Shown here piece by piece: positions 51,988 to 61,186 of a DNA stretch of 64,000 nt. The stretch is from an uncultured Dorea sp. (GTDB lineage Bacteria; Bacillota; Clostridia; Lachnospirales; Lachnospiraceae), in contig CAJTQA010000001.1 in NCBI GenBank assembly GCA_910578455.1, positions 112,084-176,083 on the forward strand, given 5' to 3'. The position numbers and the translations under genes were made by a program. Under the pieces are notes generated by a model. It was not told the DNA's origin. It saw nothing but the letters and a program-made list of their open reading frames with translations, and made no database searches. Position 1 is the stretch's first letter; every line of letters begins with the position of its first letter.

Positions 51988-53334
51988 CTAGCTGTTATAC
52001 TTTTGCTTGTCAAGCTCTTTTTCTTTTGCGTTCACGATCACGTTTACCGCCGCGTCGCCGATTACGTTGAGCGGCAGGAGCGCCATCTCTACCGGGCGGT
52101 TGATCGCTACGATCAGGGCATAGCCGATAAGGCAGGCGTCTGTCGTCCAGCCCATTCCGGACAGCACTGTGAAGATCATGGTCGTTCCTGCAATTGGGAT
52201 TGCCGGAGTTCCTGCTGCCGCACAGATAGAAAGGAAAGCCATGACGATCATATTAGCCGGCGTAACTTCAATCCCCGCGCTGGTCGCGATAAATGTAACT
52301 GCAAACATATGCATGACCGTTGTTCCGTTCATATTGATAGTCATGCCGGTAGGCAGTACAAAGCTTGTAATCTCCTTGCTGCATCCAAGCTCGTCGATAC
52401 ATGTCCTCGTGTTCAGCGGGAGACATGCCGCGGAGGAGTTGGTGGAGAACCCGAAGATGCCGACTTTCGCAATCTTCTTGATAAACTTTACCGGATTCTC
52501 CTTTGTGGTGATCCAGATTCCCAGCGGATAGAGGGTTGCCACCAGGAGGAACAGGGTGAGCATCGCAGATACCACGTACGTTGCAACAGGAGCCAGATAC
52601 TCTACGCCGTAGATTGCAAACGTCCTGGAAATCAGGCAGAAGATTGCAACCGGACCGATTTTATTGATCAGAAATGTAAGCCACATATTGATAACTTCGC
52701 TTAAGTTTTCCAGCACCTTCTTAAGCGGCTCTCCCCGCTCGCCCATCTGGTTCAGGCAAAGCCCGAGGATAATCGCCACGACCACGATTGCGAGGATGCT
52801 GTTATTCGTGCTGGCCGCGTCTGTAATGTTGGACGGAACCGCATTTACCACAACTGCCAGCGGGTTGAACGCGTCAATGGTCGCCGCCTCCGCAACGCCC
52901 TCGCTTGGAAGTGTGACATTAAAAAGCCCCATCGACTTTACAATGTACGCAATAGTACAGCCAAGAGCCGCGCCGCACACATAGAACCCGAAGAATCCTG
53001 CCAGGGTCGTTCCCGCAATCCGCCCAAGCTTTGTGGAATTGGAGATGCTGCACATCGCAAGGCTCAAAGACACCAGTACAAGCGGCACGATAGCGAGCTG
53101 CAGGCCCTTCATGAAAATCTGCCCGACGATATAAAAGATACCGATTGCGCCGACACCCTCCGAAACGGTGATATCCTGGAACAGCAGTTTATTTACGATG
53201 GCCCAGCCCTCCTCAGAGATAACATTTTCCCGCAGGAAAAGGAACAAAAGCCCCACGGCAAGGCCGCCCACAAGGGCGATCATCATTTTCTTCACAACGG
53301 ACATCGGCTCTTTTTTGTTCGTTTCATTGCTCAT
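51988..53334 (-). CDS. Dicarboxylate/amino acid:cation symporter (DAACS family)
   Basis: This 448-residue membrane protein has the GltP/SstT fold: the serine-rich hairpin STNSSAACLPL, TGMTINMNGTTVMH and the C-terminal MGWTTDACLIGYALIVAINR. These couple Na+ or H+ to uptake of glutamate, aspartate, serine or C4-dicarboxylates. Placed next to pxpA, it may import glutamate, pyroglutamate or a similar compound. TCACTCC-type GGAGTG precedes its start. Confidence 0.9.
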   Translation of the reverse strand: MSNETNKKEPMSVVKKMMIALVGGLAVGLLFLFLRENVISEEGWAIVNKLLFQDITVSEGVGAIGIFYIVGQIFMKGLQLAIVPLVLVSLSLAMCSISNSTKLGRIAGTTLAGFFGFYVCGAALGCTIAYIVKSMGLFNVTLPSEGVAEAATIDAFNPLAVVVNAVPSNITDAASTNNSILAIVVVAIILGLCLNQMGERGEPLKKVLENLSEVINMWLTFLINKIGPVAIFCLISRTFAIYGVEYLAPVATYVVSAMLTLFLLVATLYPLGIWITTKENPVKFIKKIAKVGIFGFSTNSSAACLPLNTRTCIDELGCSKEITSFVLPTGMTINMNGTTVMHMFAVTFIATSAGIEVTPANMIVMAFLSICAAAGTPAIPIAGTTMIFTVLSGMGWTTDACLIGYALIVAINRPVEMALLPLNVIGDAAVNVIVNAKEKELDKQKYNS

Positions 53335-53367
53335 TTTACTTCACTCCTTTGTATTTTTTTATCAGTT

Positions 53368-54123
53368 CTAGAGATGCTTAATCTCAATGCCTTCCTCTGC
53401 AAATGCCTTCCGGATCCTCTGGACAAATGCCAGCGCCTTCGGCCCGTCTCCGTGTACGCACAAAGTATCCCCCTTGATGTCAAGCTCCTTGCCGTTAATG
53501 GATGTTACCTTCCCCTCTTTAATCATCCGCACGCAGCGGGCAATCGCCACATCCTCATCCGTAATCATGGAGCCTTCCATTTTCCTCGGAACTAGAGACA
53601 GATCGTCCATGTACGCCCGGTCCGCAAATATCTCCGACGCCGTCCTAAGCCCCTTGCTCTCCGCAATCTGCCCCAGCACCGCCCCGGCGCAGTAATACAC
53701 GATCAGGTCTTTGTCAAAATCGGTGATTGCCTCCACGATAGCCGAAGAAATCTCCTCGTCATACTGGCACTGGTTCCCCATCGCCCCGTGGGGCGCCACA
53801 TGTGAAAGTTTCATGCCATAGCTCTTTGTAAACGCCACCAGCGCGCCGATCTGGTATTTCACATAATTCTTCACTTCCTGATAAGAAAGCACCATCTTCC
53901 TGCGCCCGAATCCCATCAGATCCGGATATCCCGGGTGGGCGCCCACCATCACGCCCCGCTCCTTCGCCATGCTTACCACCCTGTCCATGACCATCGGGTC
54001 TCCCGCATGCCATCCGCAGGCAACATTTGCCGTCGTCACATACTGGATGATCTCCGCGTCGCCGCCCAGCTTGTACGCGCCAAAGCTCTCGCCCATGTCG
54101 CTGTTCAAATCAACACTGTACAT
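53368..54123 (-). CDS. pxpA: 5-oxoprolinase subunit A (LamB/YcsF family)
   Basis: This protein has 251 residues from the ATG at 54123, eight bases after AAAGGGG; the longer frame to 54141 begins in that site. Motifs are DLNSDMGESFGAYKLGGD at the start, ANVACGWHAGDP and GAHPGYPD, all typical of PxpA. With PxpB and PxpC it opens 5-oxoproline to glutamate using ATP, detoxifying a spontaneous glutamine breakdown product. It is split from pxpBC by a dehydrogenase gene. Confidence 0.94.
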   Translation of the reverse strand: MYSVDLNSDMGESFGAYKLGGDAEIIQYVTTANVACGWHAGDPMVMDRVVSMAKERGVMVGAHPGYPDLMGFGRRKMVLSYQEVKNYVKYQIGALVAFTKSYGMKLSHVAPHGAMGNQCQYDEEISSAIVEAITDFDKDLIVYYCAGAVLGQIAESKGLRTASEIFADRAYMDDLSLVPRKMEGSMITDEDVAIARCVRMIKEGKVTSINGKELDIKGDTLCVHGDGPKALAFVQRIRKAFAEEGIEIKHL

Positions 54124-54164
54124 CTTCGTTTCCCCTTTCATCTTTTTTCATCTTTCGCTTTATT

Positions 54165-55124
54165 TTATTTGTTCACTACATTCTGGGGCTCGCCATCCAC
54201 AAAGCATCTGAGGTTGTCCGCCGCGATATCCATCAGTCTCTGGCGCGACTCCTTCGGCGCCCACGCGATATGCGGCGTAATGATCATATTTTTCGCCTCA
54301 AGGAGCGGGTTGTCCATCCGGATCGGCTCCGTAGAGACGACATCCACTGCTGCCCCTGCCACCTTGCCGCTGTTCAGCGCGTCTCTCAAGTCCTCCTCCA
54401 CGATAAGCGGGCCGCGCGAATCATTAATAATCATCACTCCGTCCTTCATCTTCGCAATGGTATCTTTATTGATGATTCCTTCCGTCTCCGGGAACAAAGG
54501 GCAATGGAGGGAGATCACATCCGACTCCGCAAGCAATGTATCAAGGTCTGCGTAGCGGCACGTCTCACTCTCAAGCTCCGGGCGTTTGAATGCATCGTAG
54601 GCAAGAACCTTCATGCCAAGCGCCTGTGCAATCTTTCCCGTATCCTGCCCAATGCGACCGAACCCGATGATTCCCATAGTCTTTCCGGCAAGCTCCACAA
54701 GAGGATGATTCCAGAAACACCAGTCCGCATTGTTTGTCCAGTCTCCCTTCTTCACGCAGTCAGAATGTTCGCCGATGTGGTGGCACAGCTCAAGGAGCAG
54801 CGCAATCGCATACTGGGAAACAGCCGCCGTTCCATATGTAGGAATATTCGACACTGGGATGCTTTTCTCTTTCGCCGCCGCAATGTCCACGATGTTGTAG
54901 CCTGTGGCAAGCACTCCTACAAACTTGATGTTGGGGCATGCGTCAAAGGTTTCCCTCGTAAGCGGCGTCTTATTGGTGTATACCACCTCCGCATCACCGA
55001 TCCTGGAAACGATATCTTCCTCCTTCGTCCTCTCATAAACAGTAACCTCTCCGAACCTTTCCATGCCCTCCCAGCTAATGTCGCCCGGGTTCAATGTGTA
55101 ACCATCCAGCACTACGATTTTCAT
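54165..55124 (-). CDS. D-2-hydroxyacid dehydrogenase (hydroxypyruvate reductase-like)
   Basis: This 319-residue NAD(P)-dependent enzyme has two Rossmann-like domains. GIIGFGRIGQ is the nucleotide motif at about residue 151, and the catalytic residues are R in NDSRGP, E in DVVSTEP and H in TPHIAWA. It reduces 2-keto acids to D-2-hydroxy acids. Its place between pxpC and pxpA is unusual; it may act on a keto acid derived from glutamate or on glyoxylate/hydroxypyruvate. Spacing suggests cotranscription. Confidence 0.9.
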   Translation of the reverse strand: MKIVVLDGYTLNPGDISWEGMERFGEVTVYERTKEEDIVSRIGDAEVVYTNKTPLTRETFDACPNIKFVGVLATGYNIVDIAAAKEKSIPVSNIPTYGTAAVSQYAIALLLELCHHIGEHSDCVKKGDWTNNADWCFWNHPLVELAGKTMGIIGFGRIGQDTGKIAQALGMKVLAYDAFKRPELESETCRYADLDTLLAESDVISLHCPLFPETEGIINKDTIAKMKDGVMIINDSRGPLIVEEDLRDALNSGKVAGAAVDVVSTEPIRMDNPLLEAKNMIITPHIAWAPKESRQRLMDIAADNLRCFVDGEPQNVVNK

Positions 55125-55172
55125 GTTTCACTTACCTCCATTTATTTCATATTTTTTTCTTTCTTATCATTT

Positions 55173-56129
55173 CTAAACTCTCGTATTCAGCCGTTTCTCC
55201 AGCCCGTCAAACTCCTTCTCCTGCCGCACGTAAAGCTCCTGGGCCAGCTCGATGCCGACCTCGATAAACCGCACCTTGTAGCCTGCCATGCTCTGCACTA
55301 GCTTTGGCAGGTCCACCGAGATGACGCTGCCAATCTTCGTATATCCCCCGGTGCTCTGCCTGTCCGCCAGCATGATGATGGGCTGCCCGTTGGGCGGCAC
55401 CTGTATGGAACCGAAAGAAATCCCGTCCGTGATGATATTCCCGTCACCGATGTGCCGGAGCGGCTCTTCCCGCTCAAGTCGGCACCCCATCCGGTCAAAC
55501 TCATTGGTAATCTTCGCACCGTACCAGAAGAAATTCCTGCACTCTTCCTCGGTAAATTCACAATCCTGCGGCCCCCTCACCACCCGGAGGGTCAGCTCCT
55601 TTTTCGGAAATGTCTCCGGCGTAAGTCTCCTGAGATACATATTCGGCAGAGAAGACTTCGCATCCGTAAACCCAATCCGGTCGCCCTTTAAAAGTTTCCT
55701 TCCGTCCATCCCGCCAAGCTCATTTCTCATCAGTGTGGACTTGCTCCCCATCACCGGACGTATATCAAGCCCTCCGGCAAATGCAAGGTACGCCCGGCAG
55801 CCGTTTCCATTGGTCATCCCGAAGGAAAGCAGCGCGCCTGCCGGAATCTTCACCGCCTGATACATGGGCGCCGGTTCCCCGTCAATGTTCGGAGACATGT
55901 CCGCTCCGGTGATCGCGACGATATTCTCCTCCTCGAACCGGATTGCCGCTCCCTGGAAGGTCATCTCAAGCGCACCCTCGCCCCGCTCATTTCCCGCCAG
56001 AATATTTGCAATGCGAAAAGACCTTGCATCCATCGACCCGGCCGGAGACACGCCGAACTGCTGATACCCGAACCGTCCTTCGTCCTGTACCGTCGTGAGG
56101 ATTCCGGGGTTTTCAATTACAATTCCCAT
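55173..56129 (-). CDS. pxpC: 5-oxoprolinase subunit C (biotin-dependent carboxyltransferase-like fold)
   Basis: This 318-residue protein of the KipA/AHS2 group has the landmarks TVQDEGRFGYQQFGVSPAG, GAAIRFEEENIVAITGAD and RVVRGPQDCEFTEEE. It forms the 5-oxoprolinase core with PxpB. Its start directly follows the pxpB stop, indicating tight coupling. Confidence 0.93.
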   Translation of the reverse strand: MGIVIENPGILTTVQDEGRFGYQQFGVSPAGSMDARSFRIANILAGNERGEGALEMTFQGAAIRFEEENIVAITGADMSPNIDGEPAPMYQAVKIPAGALLSFGMTNGNGCRAYLAFAGGLDIRPVMGSKSTLMRNELGGMDGRKLLKGDRIGFTDAKSSLPNMYLRRLTPETFPKKELTLRVVRGPQDCEFTEEECRNFFWYGAKITNEFDRMGCRLEREEPLRHIGDGNIITDGISFGSIQVPPNGQPIIMLADRQSTGGYTKIGSVISVDLPKLVQSMAGYKVRFIEVGIELAQELYVRQEKEFDGLEKRLNTRV

Positions 56130-56864
56130 CTACTTCACCCCTCCCTCTTTCTTGTAAGTCCTTACCTGATAAGTTCCTTTCAGCACATCCGCCCTGATTT
56201 TTTCATATTCCCGCTGATTGACCGGCACATACTTAATCCATTCCCCCGCATGGACTAAAAACGGGTCTTTTTTCGTGTAATTGCAGATCGTAAGGGGCGT
56301 TCCTCCCACAATATTCCACCCGCAGGGCTGCGGAAACGGAATCAGATTAGAAAGATTAAGCTGCGCCACGATGGACTGCCCGGCAATCTTTACCCTGGGC
56401 GACTCCCGCCTCTTAAAGTGGAACGGCTCCTCAAACCTTGCCGCGTAGGCATGGCCCGGCGCAAAGCCAAGCATGTACGTGTAATACTCGTGCTCCGAAT
56501 GCATCCGGATAAATTCCTTCACCGACACATCCTCAAATCTGGCGCAGTCCTCAAGATCCGGCCCCAGCTCGCCGCCGTAGCAGATTGGAACCTCCTTGAC
56601 TATCCCGCCCTCTTCCTTCACGCCTTCCAGGCTCCCAAGCCGCCCTTCAATCTCCGCCTTAAGCTCTCCGAACCGAATCACCTGAGGTCTGTAGTGGACC
56701 ATCAGCGACGCGTAGGTGGGCACCATCTCCGTAACCCCGTCAATGGGTTTCTTTGTCAGATCCAGCATTAACCCGCGCACCTTCTGATTCACTTCCAGGC
56801 TGATCTCATCCCCCATCTGGACGGAAATCGCCGTGTCGCCTGAAATCAAGAATTTTGCCTCCAT
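56130..56864 (-). CDS. pxpB: 5-oxoprolinase subunit B (KipI/AHS1 family)
   Basis: This protein has 244 residues from the ATG at 56864, after AAAGGAG. The family blocks FLISGDTAISVQMGDEIS, GVTEMVPTYASLMVHYRP and PICYGGELGPDLEDCARF are clear, with the GFAPGHAYA segment later. It is the first gene of the operon; the AT-rich 235 bases upstream should hold its promoter. Confidence 0.93.
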   Translation of the reverse strand: MEAKFLISGDTAISVQMGDEISLEVNQKVRGLMLDLTKKPIDGVTEMVPTYASLMVHYRPQVIRFGELKAEIEGRLGSLEGVKEEGGIVKEVPICYGGELGPDLEDCARFEDVSVKEFIRMHSEHEYYTYMLGFAPGHAYAARFEEPFHFKRRESPRVKIAGQSIVAQLNLSNLIPFPQPCGWNIVGGTPLTICNYTKKDPFLVHAGEWIKYVPVNQREYEKIRADVLKGTYQVRTYKKEGGVK

Positions 56865-57036
56865 CTGGAACTCCTTTCTTCGTCTGTGCAGTTTGTGCAC
56901 ATTGACTATTTTGCTCTATATTTATTATTAATTTTCTTTCACTTTATTTACTAATTAGAATATATCACACCCGAAACATTTTAAAAAATGAATTATTTGT
57001 CTATAATATATTAATGATTTTTATAATTGGGCGTAA

Positions 57037-57065
57037 AAAATTCCGGCAGGGATTCTCCTGCCGGA
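57037..57065 (-). terminator. Terminator after the anti-sigma gene
   Basis: CCGGCAGG (57043-57050) and CCTGCCGG (57057-57064) pair exactly, and a T run follows on the minus strand. It ends the sigma/anti-sigma transcript. Confidence 0.9.
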
Positions 57066-57099
57066 TAACTGTAATATGCCTTATTAAATTCCGATTCAC

Positions 57100-58254
57100 T
57101 TAGTCAAAAACCGTAGCCTCAAGTATCTCCGCCAGCACCTCCGGTTCTTCATCGCCTTCCAGGGAATACATCATCCCGTCCTTGATAAGCACCAGTTTCC
57201 TGCGCTCATCTTCTCCCGGCAGCAGATGCGCCTGCTCGCCGCCCACCAGGATTCCTCCCGTACTGTGCCCGGCAATCTCCGCCCTGACGTAATCCTCCGC
57301 CGGCCGTTGTGTGAAATGCAATTCATAAACTCCGTCTCGTCCGTTGCTCTTATCGCTTGTATATGCATGCTTTGTTTCAAAATAATCTATCCGCTCTTCC
57401 ATTGAGCACGGTTTATAATAATCCGGGATATTTTTCAGCTCTTTCGGCGTATACCGTTTCAGCATCTCTTCACTGGGTGTTTTCCACCAGTCCGGCTCCG
57501 CCGCCGGCTCTTGTGCAAATACTGACTCCAGCATCCCTGCCAGCTTATCCGCATCGCCATGGCCGGCAATACTATATAGATATCCGTCCCTCACATATAG
57601 TATATTGCGATATTCATCATCATCCGTTATGAGATACGCCTTCTTGCCGTCAATATATATTGTCTTCGCCTTTTCTCCATTGGATGTAACCGAGAAAGAT
57701 GTGTCTAACGCCGTTTTCATGTCCATCTGCTCATAAAACATCGTCCATCCCTCTTCATCCATATATCCTTCCATATAATCCAAAAATACATCACAACTCG
57801 TATATACATAATCTTTTTTATATTCCGGCAGCGCATTCAGCCTGCGTACCTGAAAGGTTTCCGGCGTAATAGCCTCTCCTTTTGACAGCTCGTCATCCGC
57901 AAGCTCCTTGAAAGAAATATCCGTATGGTCCGGAAGTGTAAACTCTAAAAGCTCATACATCTTTTCATGCAGGGGATCTATGGCTGATACTGCCGTGCCG
58001 CTCACCGCAATGAAAATCACGGCAGCGGCCGCTATCCGCAACCATTTCCTCTTCCTGCCGAAACCGTTCCTTTCTGACTTCTCACTCCCGCCTTTTGGGG
58101 TTGCTGCAAGCTCCTCCATCCTCTGCCTGTATTCCGGCGAGAACTCATGCTCCCCCGCCTTTTCCGCCATCCGCTCATACACGGAAGACTCCATCTCAAA
58201 AGCCCTGGCCACGGCCTCCTTCAGCAGCGCGTCTGTCAGGATTTCCTTGCTCAT
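57100..58254 (-). CDS. Membrane-anchored anti-sigma factor-like protein
   Basis: This 384-residue protein has a cytoplasmic N-terminus (1-70), one membrane helix near 71-90 (LRIAAAAVIFIAVSGTAVSAI) and an extracellular part of about 290 residues with two similar beta-rich halves, each ending in a DGYLYSIAG / DGMMYSLEG strand, like DUF4367. Its ATG overlaps the sigma factor stop by four bases, the usual translational coupling of a sigma and its inhibitor. It probably holds the sigma factor at the membrane until an envelope signal arrives. The signal is unknown. Confidence 0.75.
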   Translation of the reverse strand: MSKEILTDALLKEAVARAFEMESSVYERMAEKAGEHEFSPEYRQRMEELAATPKGGSEKSERNGFGRKRKWLRIAAAAVIFIAVSGTAVSAIDPLHEKMYELLEFTLPDHTDISFKELADDELSKGEAITPETFQVRRLNALPEYKKDYVYTSCDVFLDYMEGYMDEEGWTMFYEQMDMKTALDTSFSVTSNGEKAKTIYIDGKKAYLITDDDEYRNILYVRDGYLYSIAGHGDADKLAGMLESVFAQEPAAEPDWWKTPSEEMLKRYTPKELKNIPDYYKPCSMEERIDYFETKHAYTSDKSNGRDGVYELHFTQRPAEDYVRAEIAGHSTGGILVGGEQAHLLPGEDERRKLVLIKDGMMYSLEGDEEPEVLAEILEATVFD

Positions 58255-58853
58255 ATCACCCCTCCTTTCAAAAAGCGTGTCGTCCGGCTCTCTGCAATCC
58301 TCTGCTCCACTATCTTTTTTTCCATTATTTTCCTGGCCCGCCTTGCGATCTGCCTGGCATTGCTCTCCGTCATCCCAAGCGTCCTTCCGATCTCCACATA
58401 CGACATGTCGTTATAATAATGCAGATACAATACCATACGGCATCTTTCCGGAAGTTCCAGCACCATACGCGCGATAGCATTGGCAAATGTCTTCTGCTCT
58501 ATCTTCCCCTCTATGTCCTGAAATTCGTCCGCCAGTTCCTCCAGCAAGTTAAAGTCTCCCGCTGCTGCCTCTTTCCTCTTCTTGTTCTTATTATAGATAT
58601 GGATCGCCTTATTCTTCACGATAACCATAAGATACGCCCAAGTCTCCCGGGAATACACATCCTGACCGTCAATGCGGCTAAGGTTCCCTGCCAGCGCCTC
58701 AAACGCATCCTGCACCGCATCCTCTGCATCCTGGACATTGCGAAGAATCCCGTAAGCAACCGAAAACATCTTTTGTTCGTAATGGCGGTATATCTTTTCG
58801 AATTTTTCCTGATCCTGAGAATCAATGATTTCACTCAGATATAGCTGTACCAT
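58251..58853 (-). CDS. ECF-family RNA polymerase sigma factor
   Basis: This 200-residue protein has region 2 (FEKIYRHYEQKMFSVAYGIL, DAEDAVQDAFEAL) and region 4 (LPERCRMVLYLHYYNDMSYV, GMTESNARQIARRARK), with the short linker of ECF sigma factors. The usual acidic DAEDAVQD core is present. It is coupled to the anti-sigma gene and 32 bases after tatD. Confidence 0.92.
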   Translation of the reverse strand: MVQLYLSEIIDSQDQEKFEKIYRHYEQKMFSVAYGILRNVQDAEDAVQDAFEALAGNLSRIDGQDVYSRETWAYLMVIVKNKAIHIYNKNKKRKEAAAGDFNLLEELADEFQDIEGKIEQKTFANAIARMVLELPERCRMVLYLHYYNDMSYVEIGRTLGMTESNARQIARRARKIMEKKIVEQRIAESRTTRFLKGGVI

Positions 58854-58885
58854 CTCAAGTTCCCTTCCCTCGGTGTCATTTTACT

Positions 58886-59668
58886 TCAATCAATATCCCC
58901 AAACTTCTGCAGCCGATACAGCCTTCTGGCATTCTCCCCCGTCTGCTTTATCACTTCCTCGCCGGATACTCCCTTAATCCGCCCGATCTCCTCCGCCGTA
59001 TACTTTATGTAGGAAGAATTATTTCGTTTCCCGCGGTATGGCTCAGGAGCAAGATAGGGACAGTCCGTCTCCAGCACGATTGATGCAAGCGGTACCTCCT
59101 CCACCGTCTCCTTAAGCTTTCTTGCGTTTTTAAAAGTCACCACGCCGCCGACTCCGATATAATACCCCATCTTCACATACTCTAGCGCCATCTCTTTTGA
59201 GTAGGAATAACAGTGAATCACACCGTCAAGACCCTTTCCATGCTCCTTCACAGCCTCCATGGTATCCTGCGCCGCTTCCCGGCTGTGGATGTTCACCGGA
59301 AGGTTTAATTCCCGAGCAAGGCCGAGCTGCCGGATAAACCATTTTTTCTGAACGTCATGGGATTCATTGTCCCAGTAATAGTCGAGGCCGATTTCCCCCA
59401 CTGCCACAACCTTCTCATTTTTAAAAAGCTCTTTCATGCGGGAAAATCTTTCTTCATCAAGGCTGCCAACTTCATCCGGGTGGACTCCCACCGCCGCATA
59501 CATAAACGGATATTTCTCCGCCATAGCTATAACACGTTCGCAAGATTCATATGCGGCGCAGACGTTGACAATCATGCCGACGCCGTTTTCCGCCATGGAT
59601 TCTAAAAGACTTTCCCTGTCTCCGTCAAATTGTTCATCATCATAATGTGCATGGGTATCAAAAATCAT
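58886..59668 (-). CDS. tatD: TatD-family metal-dependent hydrolase/deoxyribonuclease
   Basis: This 260-residue TIM-barrel protein has metal ligands in DTHAHYDDEQF, E in GEIGLDYYWD, VNIHSREAAQDT and VIHCYSYS, and a final D in LETDCPYLAPEPYRGK. TatD enzymes degrade DNA with 3'-5' exonuclease activity. It usually follows metG in Firmicutes; here a pseudogene and ddh separate them. Confidence 0.94.
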   Translation of the reverse strand: MIFDTHAHYDDEQFDGDRESLLESMAENGVGMIVNVCAAYESCERVIAMAEKYPFMYAAVGVHPDEVGSLDEERFSRMKELFKNEKVVAVGEIGLDYYWDNESHDVQKKWFIRQLGLARELNLPVNIHSREAAQDTMEAVKEHGKGLDGVIHCYSYSKEMALEYVKMGYYIGVGGVVTFKNARKLKETVEEVPLASIVLETDCPYLAPEPYRGKRNNSSYIKYTAEEIGRIKGVSGEEVIKQTGENARRLYRLQKFGDID

Positions 59669-59699
59669 TCTGCCGCATCTCCTCAGTCATTCTAATATC

Positions 59700-60013
59700 C
59701 TGCTTTTATTGTAACATCATGAATAAGGGCAGTCAATTGCCTGATGCTCTGGCGCATTTATTTTTGATTTGCAAAAGCCCTTCTTTGAATGATCTGATCG
59801 ACCATTTGGATCATTATGCGCGCCTCGTAGGCATTGACCATATATGCCTGGGGCTGGATTATTACAAAGGCTCCGAGCCTTTCACAAGAAATCCAGACCC
59901 CTGAAACCATGTGCCAATGGGTTCCCGCATTGAAATCCCACGGTTATGCTGACACAGACATACGAAAAATACTTGGAGAAAACCTCCTCCGCTATTATAG
60001 GGAAACATGGTAA
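59700..60013 (+). pseudogene. Remnant of a peptidase M19 (membrane dipeptidase) gene
   Basis: Two pieces of the C-terminal part of an M19 dipeptidase can be read. The first (to 59904) gives NDLIDHLDHYARLVGIDHIC and LGLDYYKG, the stretch that normally carries active-site residues; it stops at TGA. The second, in another frame (about 59905-60013), gives SHGYADTDIRKILGEN and LLRYYRE, the usual end of the family. The segment between them, including metal-binding residues, is gone, and no start or N-terminal two thirds is found. It is opposite in direction to the surrounding genes and is probably decaying. Confidence 0.7.
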
Positions 60014-60022
60014 CATATTATT

Positions 60023-60061
60023 AAAAAAAGCGCCTGCCAACACTTTCCTGGCAGGCGCCTT
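60023..60061. terminator. Strong terminator between the dipeptidase remnant and ddh
   Basis: GCGCCTGCCA (60030-60039) and TGGCAGGCGC (60049-60058) pair exactly. A T run lies on the minus-strand side, and a shorter T/C tract on the plus side. It mainly ends ddh transcription. Confidence 0.9.
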
Positions 60062-60100
60062 TCTTCGGCTTTCTCCTAACTATATAAGCCAAACACCTGG

Positions 60101-61087
60101 CTACAGCATCTGCGCTCTCAGCTCCTCCGCTGTCTTTTGCGACAGCATCCCCGGCGCCACGTCAAACACGCTCTTCGCCCCGTTCTCTCCTGCTTTCGAC
60201 AGTCTGTATGCCGCCCTTGCATAGCACACAAGCACGCTGGCTGTGAACTCCGGGTTGGAATCCAGTTTCAGGGAATATTCGATCACATGCTTATTGCCCT
60301 CGCATCCCGTCTCGCCGCTTCGGATGACAAACCCACCGTGAGGCATCCTGCTGTGGTTCGCTTTCAGCTCTTCCTCTGTGACAAAAGTCACTGTCGTATC
60401 ATACTCGTCAAAATAATTCGGCATAGTTTTGATCGCCTGCTCAATCGCCGCCCGGTCTGCCCCGTCCTCAGCAACTACATAACATTCTCTCAAATGCTTA
60501 TCTCTTGTGGTAAGCTTTGGCTCGCTTCCGCTCCTTACATTATTCACTGCCTCCTCAACAGGAACCGTGTACTGAATGGCATTCTTAACCCCGTCAATAC
60601 GCCGGATTGCATCGGAGTGCCCCTGGCTCACGCCCTTGCCCCAGAATGTATACGTGCTGCCCTGGGCCAGTATAGCCTCCGCATACAAGCGGTTTAAAGA
60701 GAACATCCCCGGATCCCAGCCCACAGAGATGATGCTCACATTGCCGCCCTCCTTCGCCGCCTTATCCACATTCGCGAAATACTCCGGTATCTTTGCGTGG
60801 GTGTCAAAACTGTCAATGGTGTTAAAGTTCGCCGCAACCTCCGGCCCGATCACCGGAAGGTCTGTAGCCGACCCGCCGCAGAGCACCATCACGTCAATCT
60901 CATCCTTCATAGAAAGCATGTCATCAAAGCGTCTCACCTCCACGCCTTCTGTCTTAACCGACACCGACTCCGGCGCTCTTCTGGTAAAGACTGCCCTAAG
61001 CTCCATATCTTCATTACGGGCAACTGCCTGCTCGACACCCCGCCCGATATTTCCGTAACCCACAATTCCGATTCTGATTTTTTCCAT
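60101..61087 (-). CDS. ddh: meso-Diaminopimelate dehydrogenase
   Basis: This protein has 328 residues from the ATG at 61087 with AGGAAAG upstream; the longer frame overlaps the spacer after metG. GIVGYGNIGRG is the NADP-binding loop at 8-18, and SFDTHAKIPEYF, SVGWDPGMFSLNR, FWGKGVSQGHSDAIRR and RECYVV are typical of Ddh. It makes meso-diaminopimelate in one step for lysine and peptidoglycan synthesis, so the wall should be DAP-type. Confidence 0.95.
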   Translation of the reverse strand: MEKIRIGIVGYGNIGRGVEQAVARNEDMELRAVFTRRAPESVSVKTEGVEVRRFDDMLSMKDEIDVMVLCGGSATDLPVIGPEVAANFNTIDSFDTHAKIPEYFANVDKAAKEGGNVSIISVGWDPGMFSLNRLYAEAILAQGSTYTFWGKGVSQGHSDAIRRIDGVKNAIQYTVPVEEAVNNVRSGSEPKLTTRDKHLRECYVVAEDGADRAAIEQAIKTMPNYFDEYDTTVTFVTEEELKANHSRMPHGGFVIRSGETGCEGNKHVIEYSLKLDSNPEFTASVLVCYARAAYRLSKAGENGAKSVFDVAPGMLSQKTAEELRAQML

Positions 61088-61186
61088 AAAACACACATCT
61101 TCCTTTCCTGAATATAGCTGCATCTTTGCCCGCATCATACACTCCATGCCGCGGGCGTTTCTTTCTTCTTCTCTCTAATCCGCGTA

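Noticed and set aside
54270..55301. 343-codon frame opposite the dehydrogenase gene
   Set aside because: The opposite strand has full dehydrogenase motifs; this frame also crosses into the next gene.
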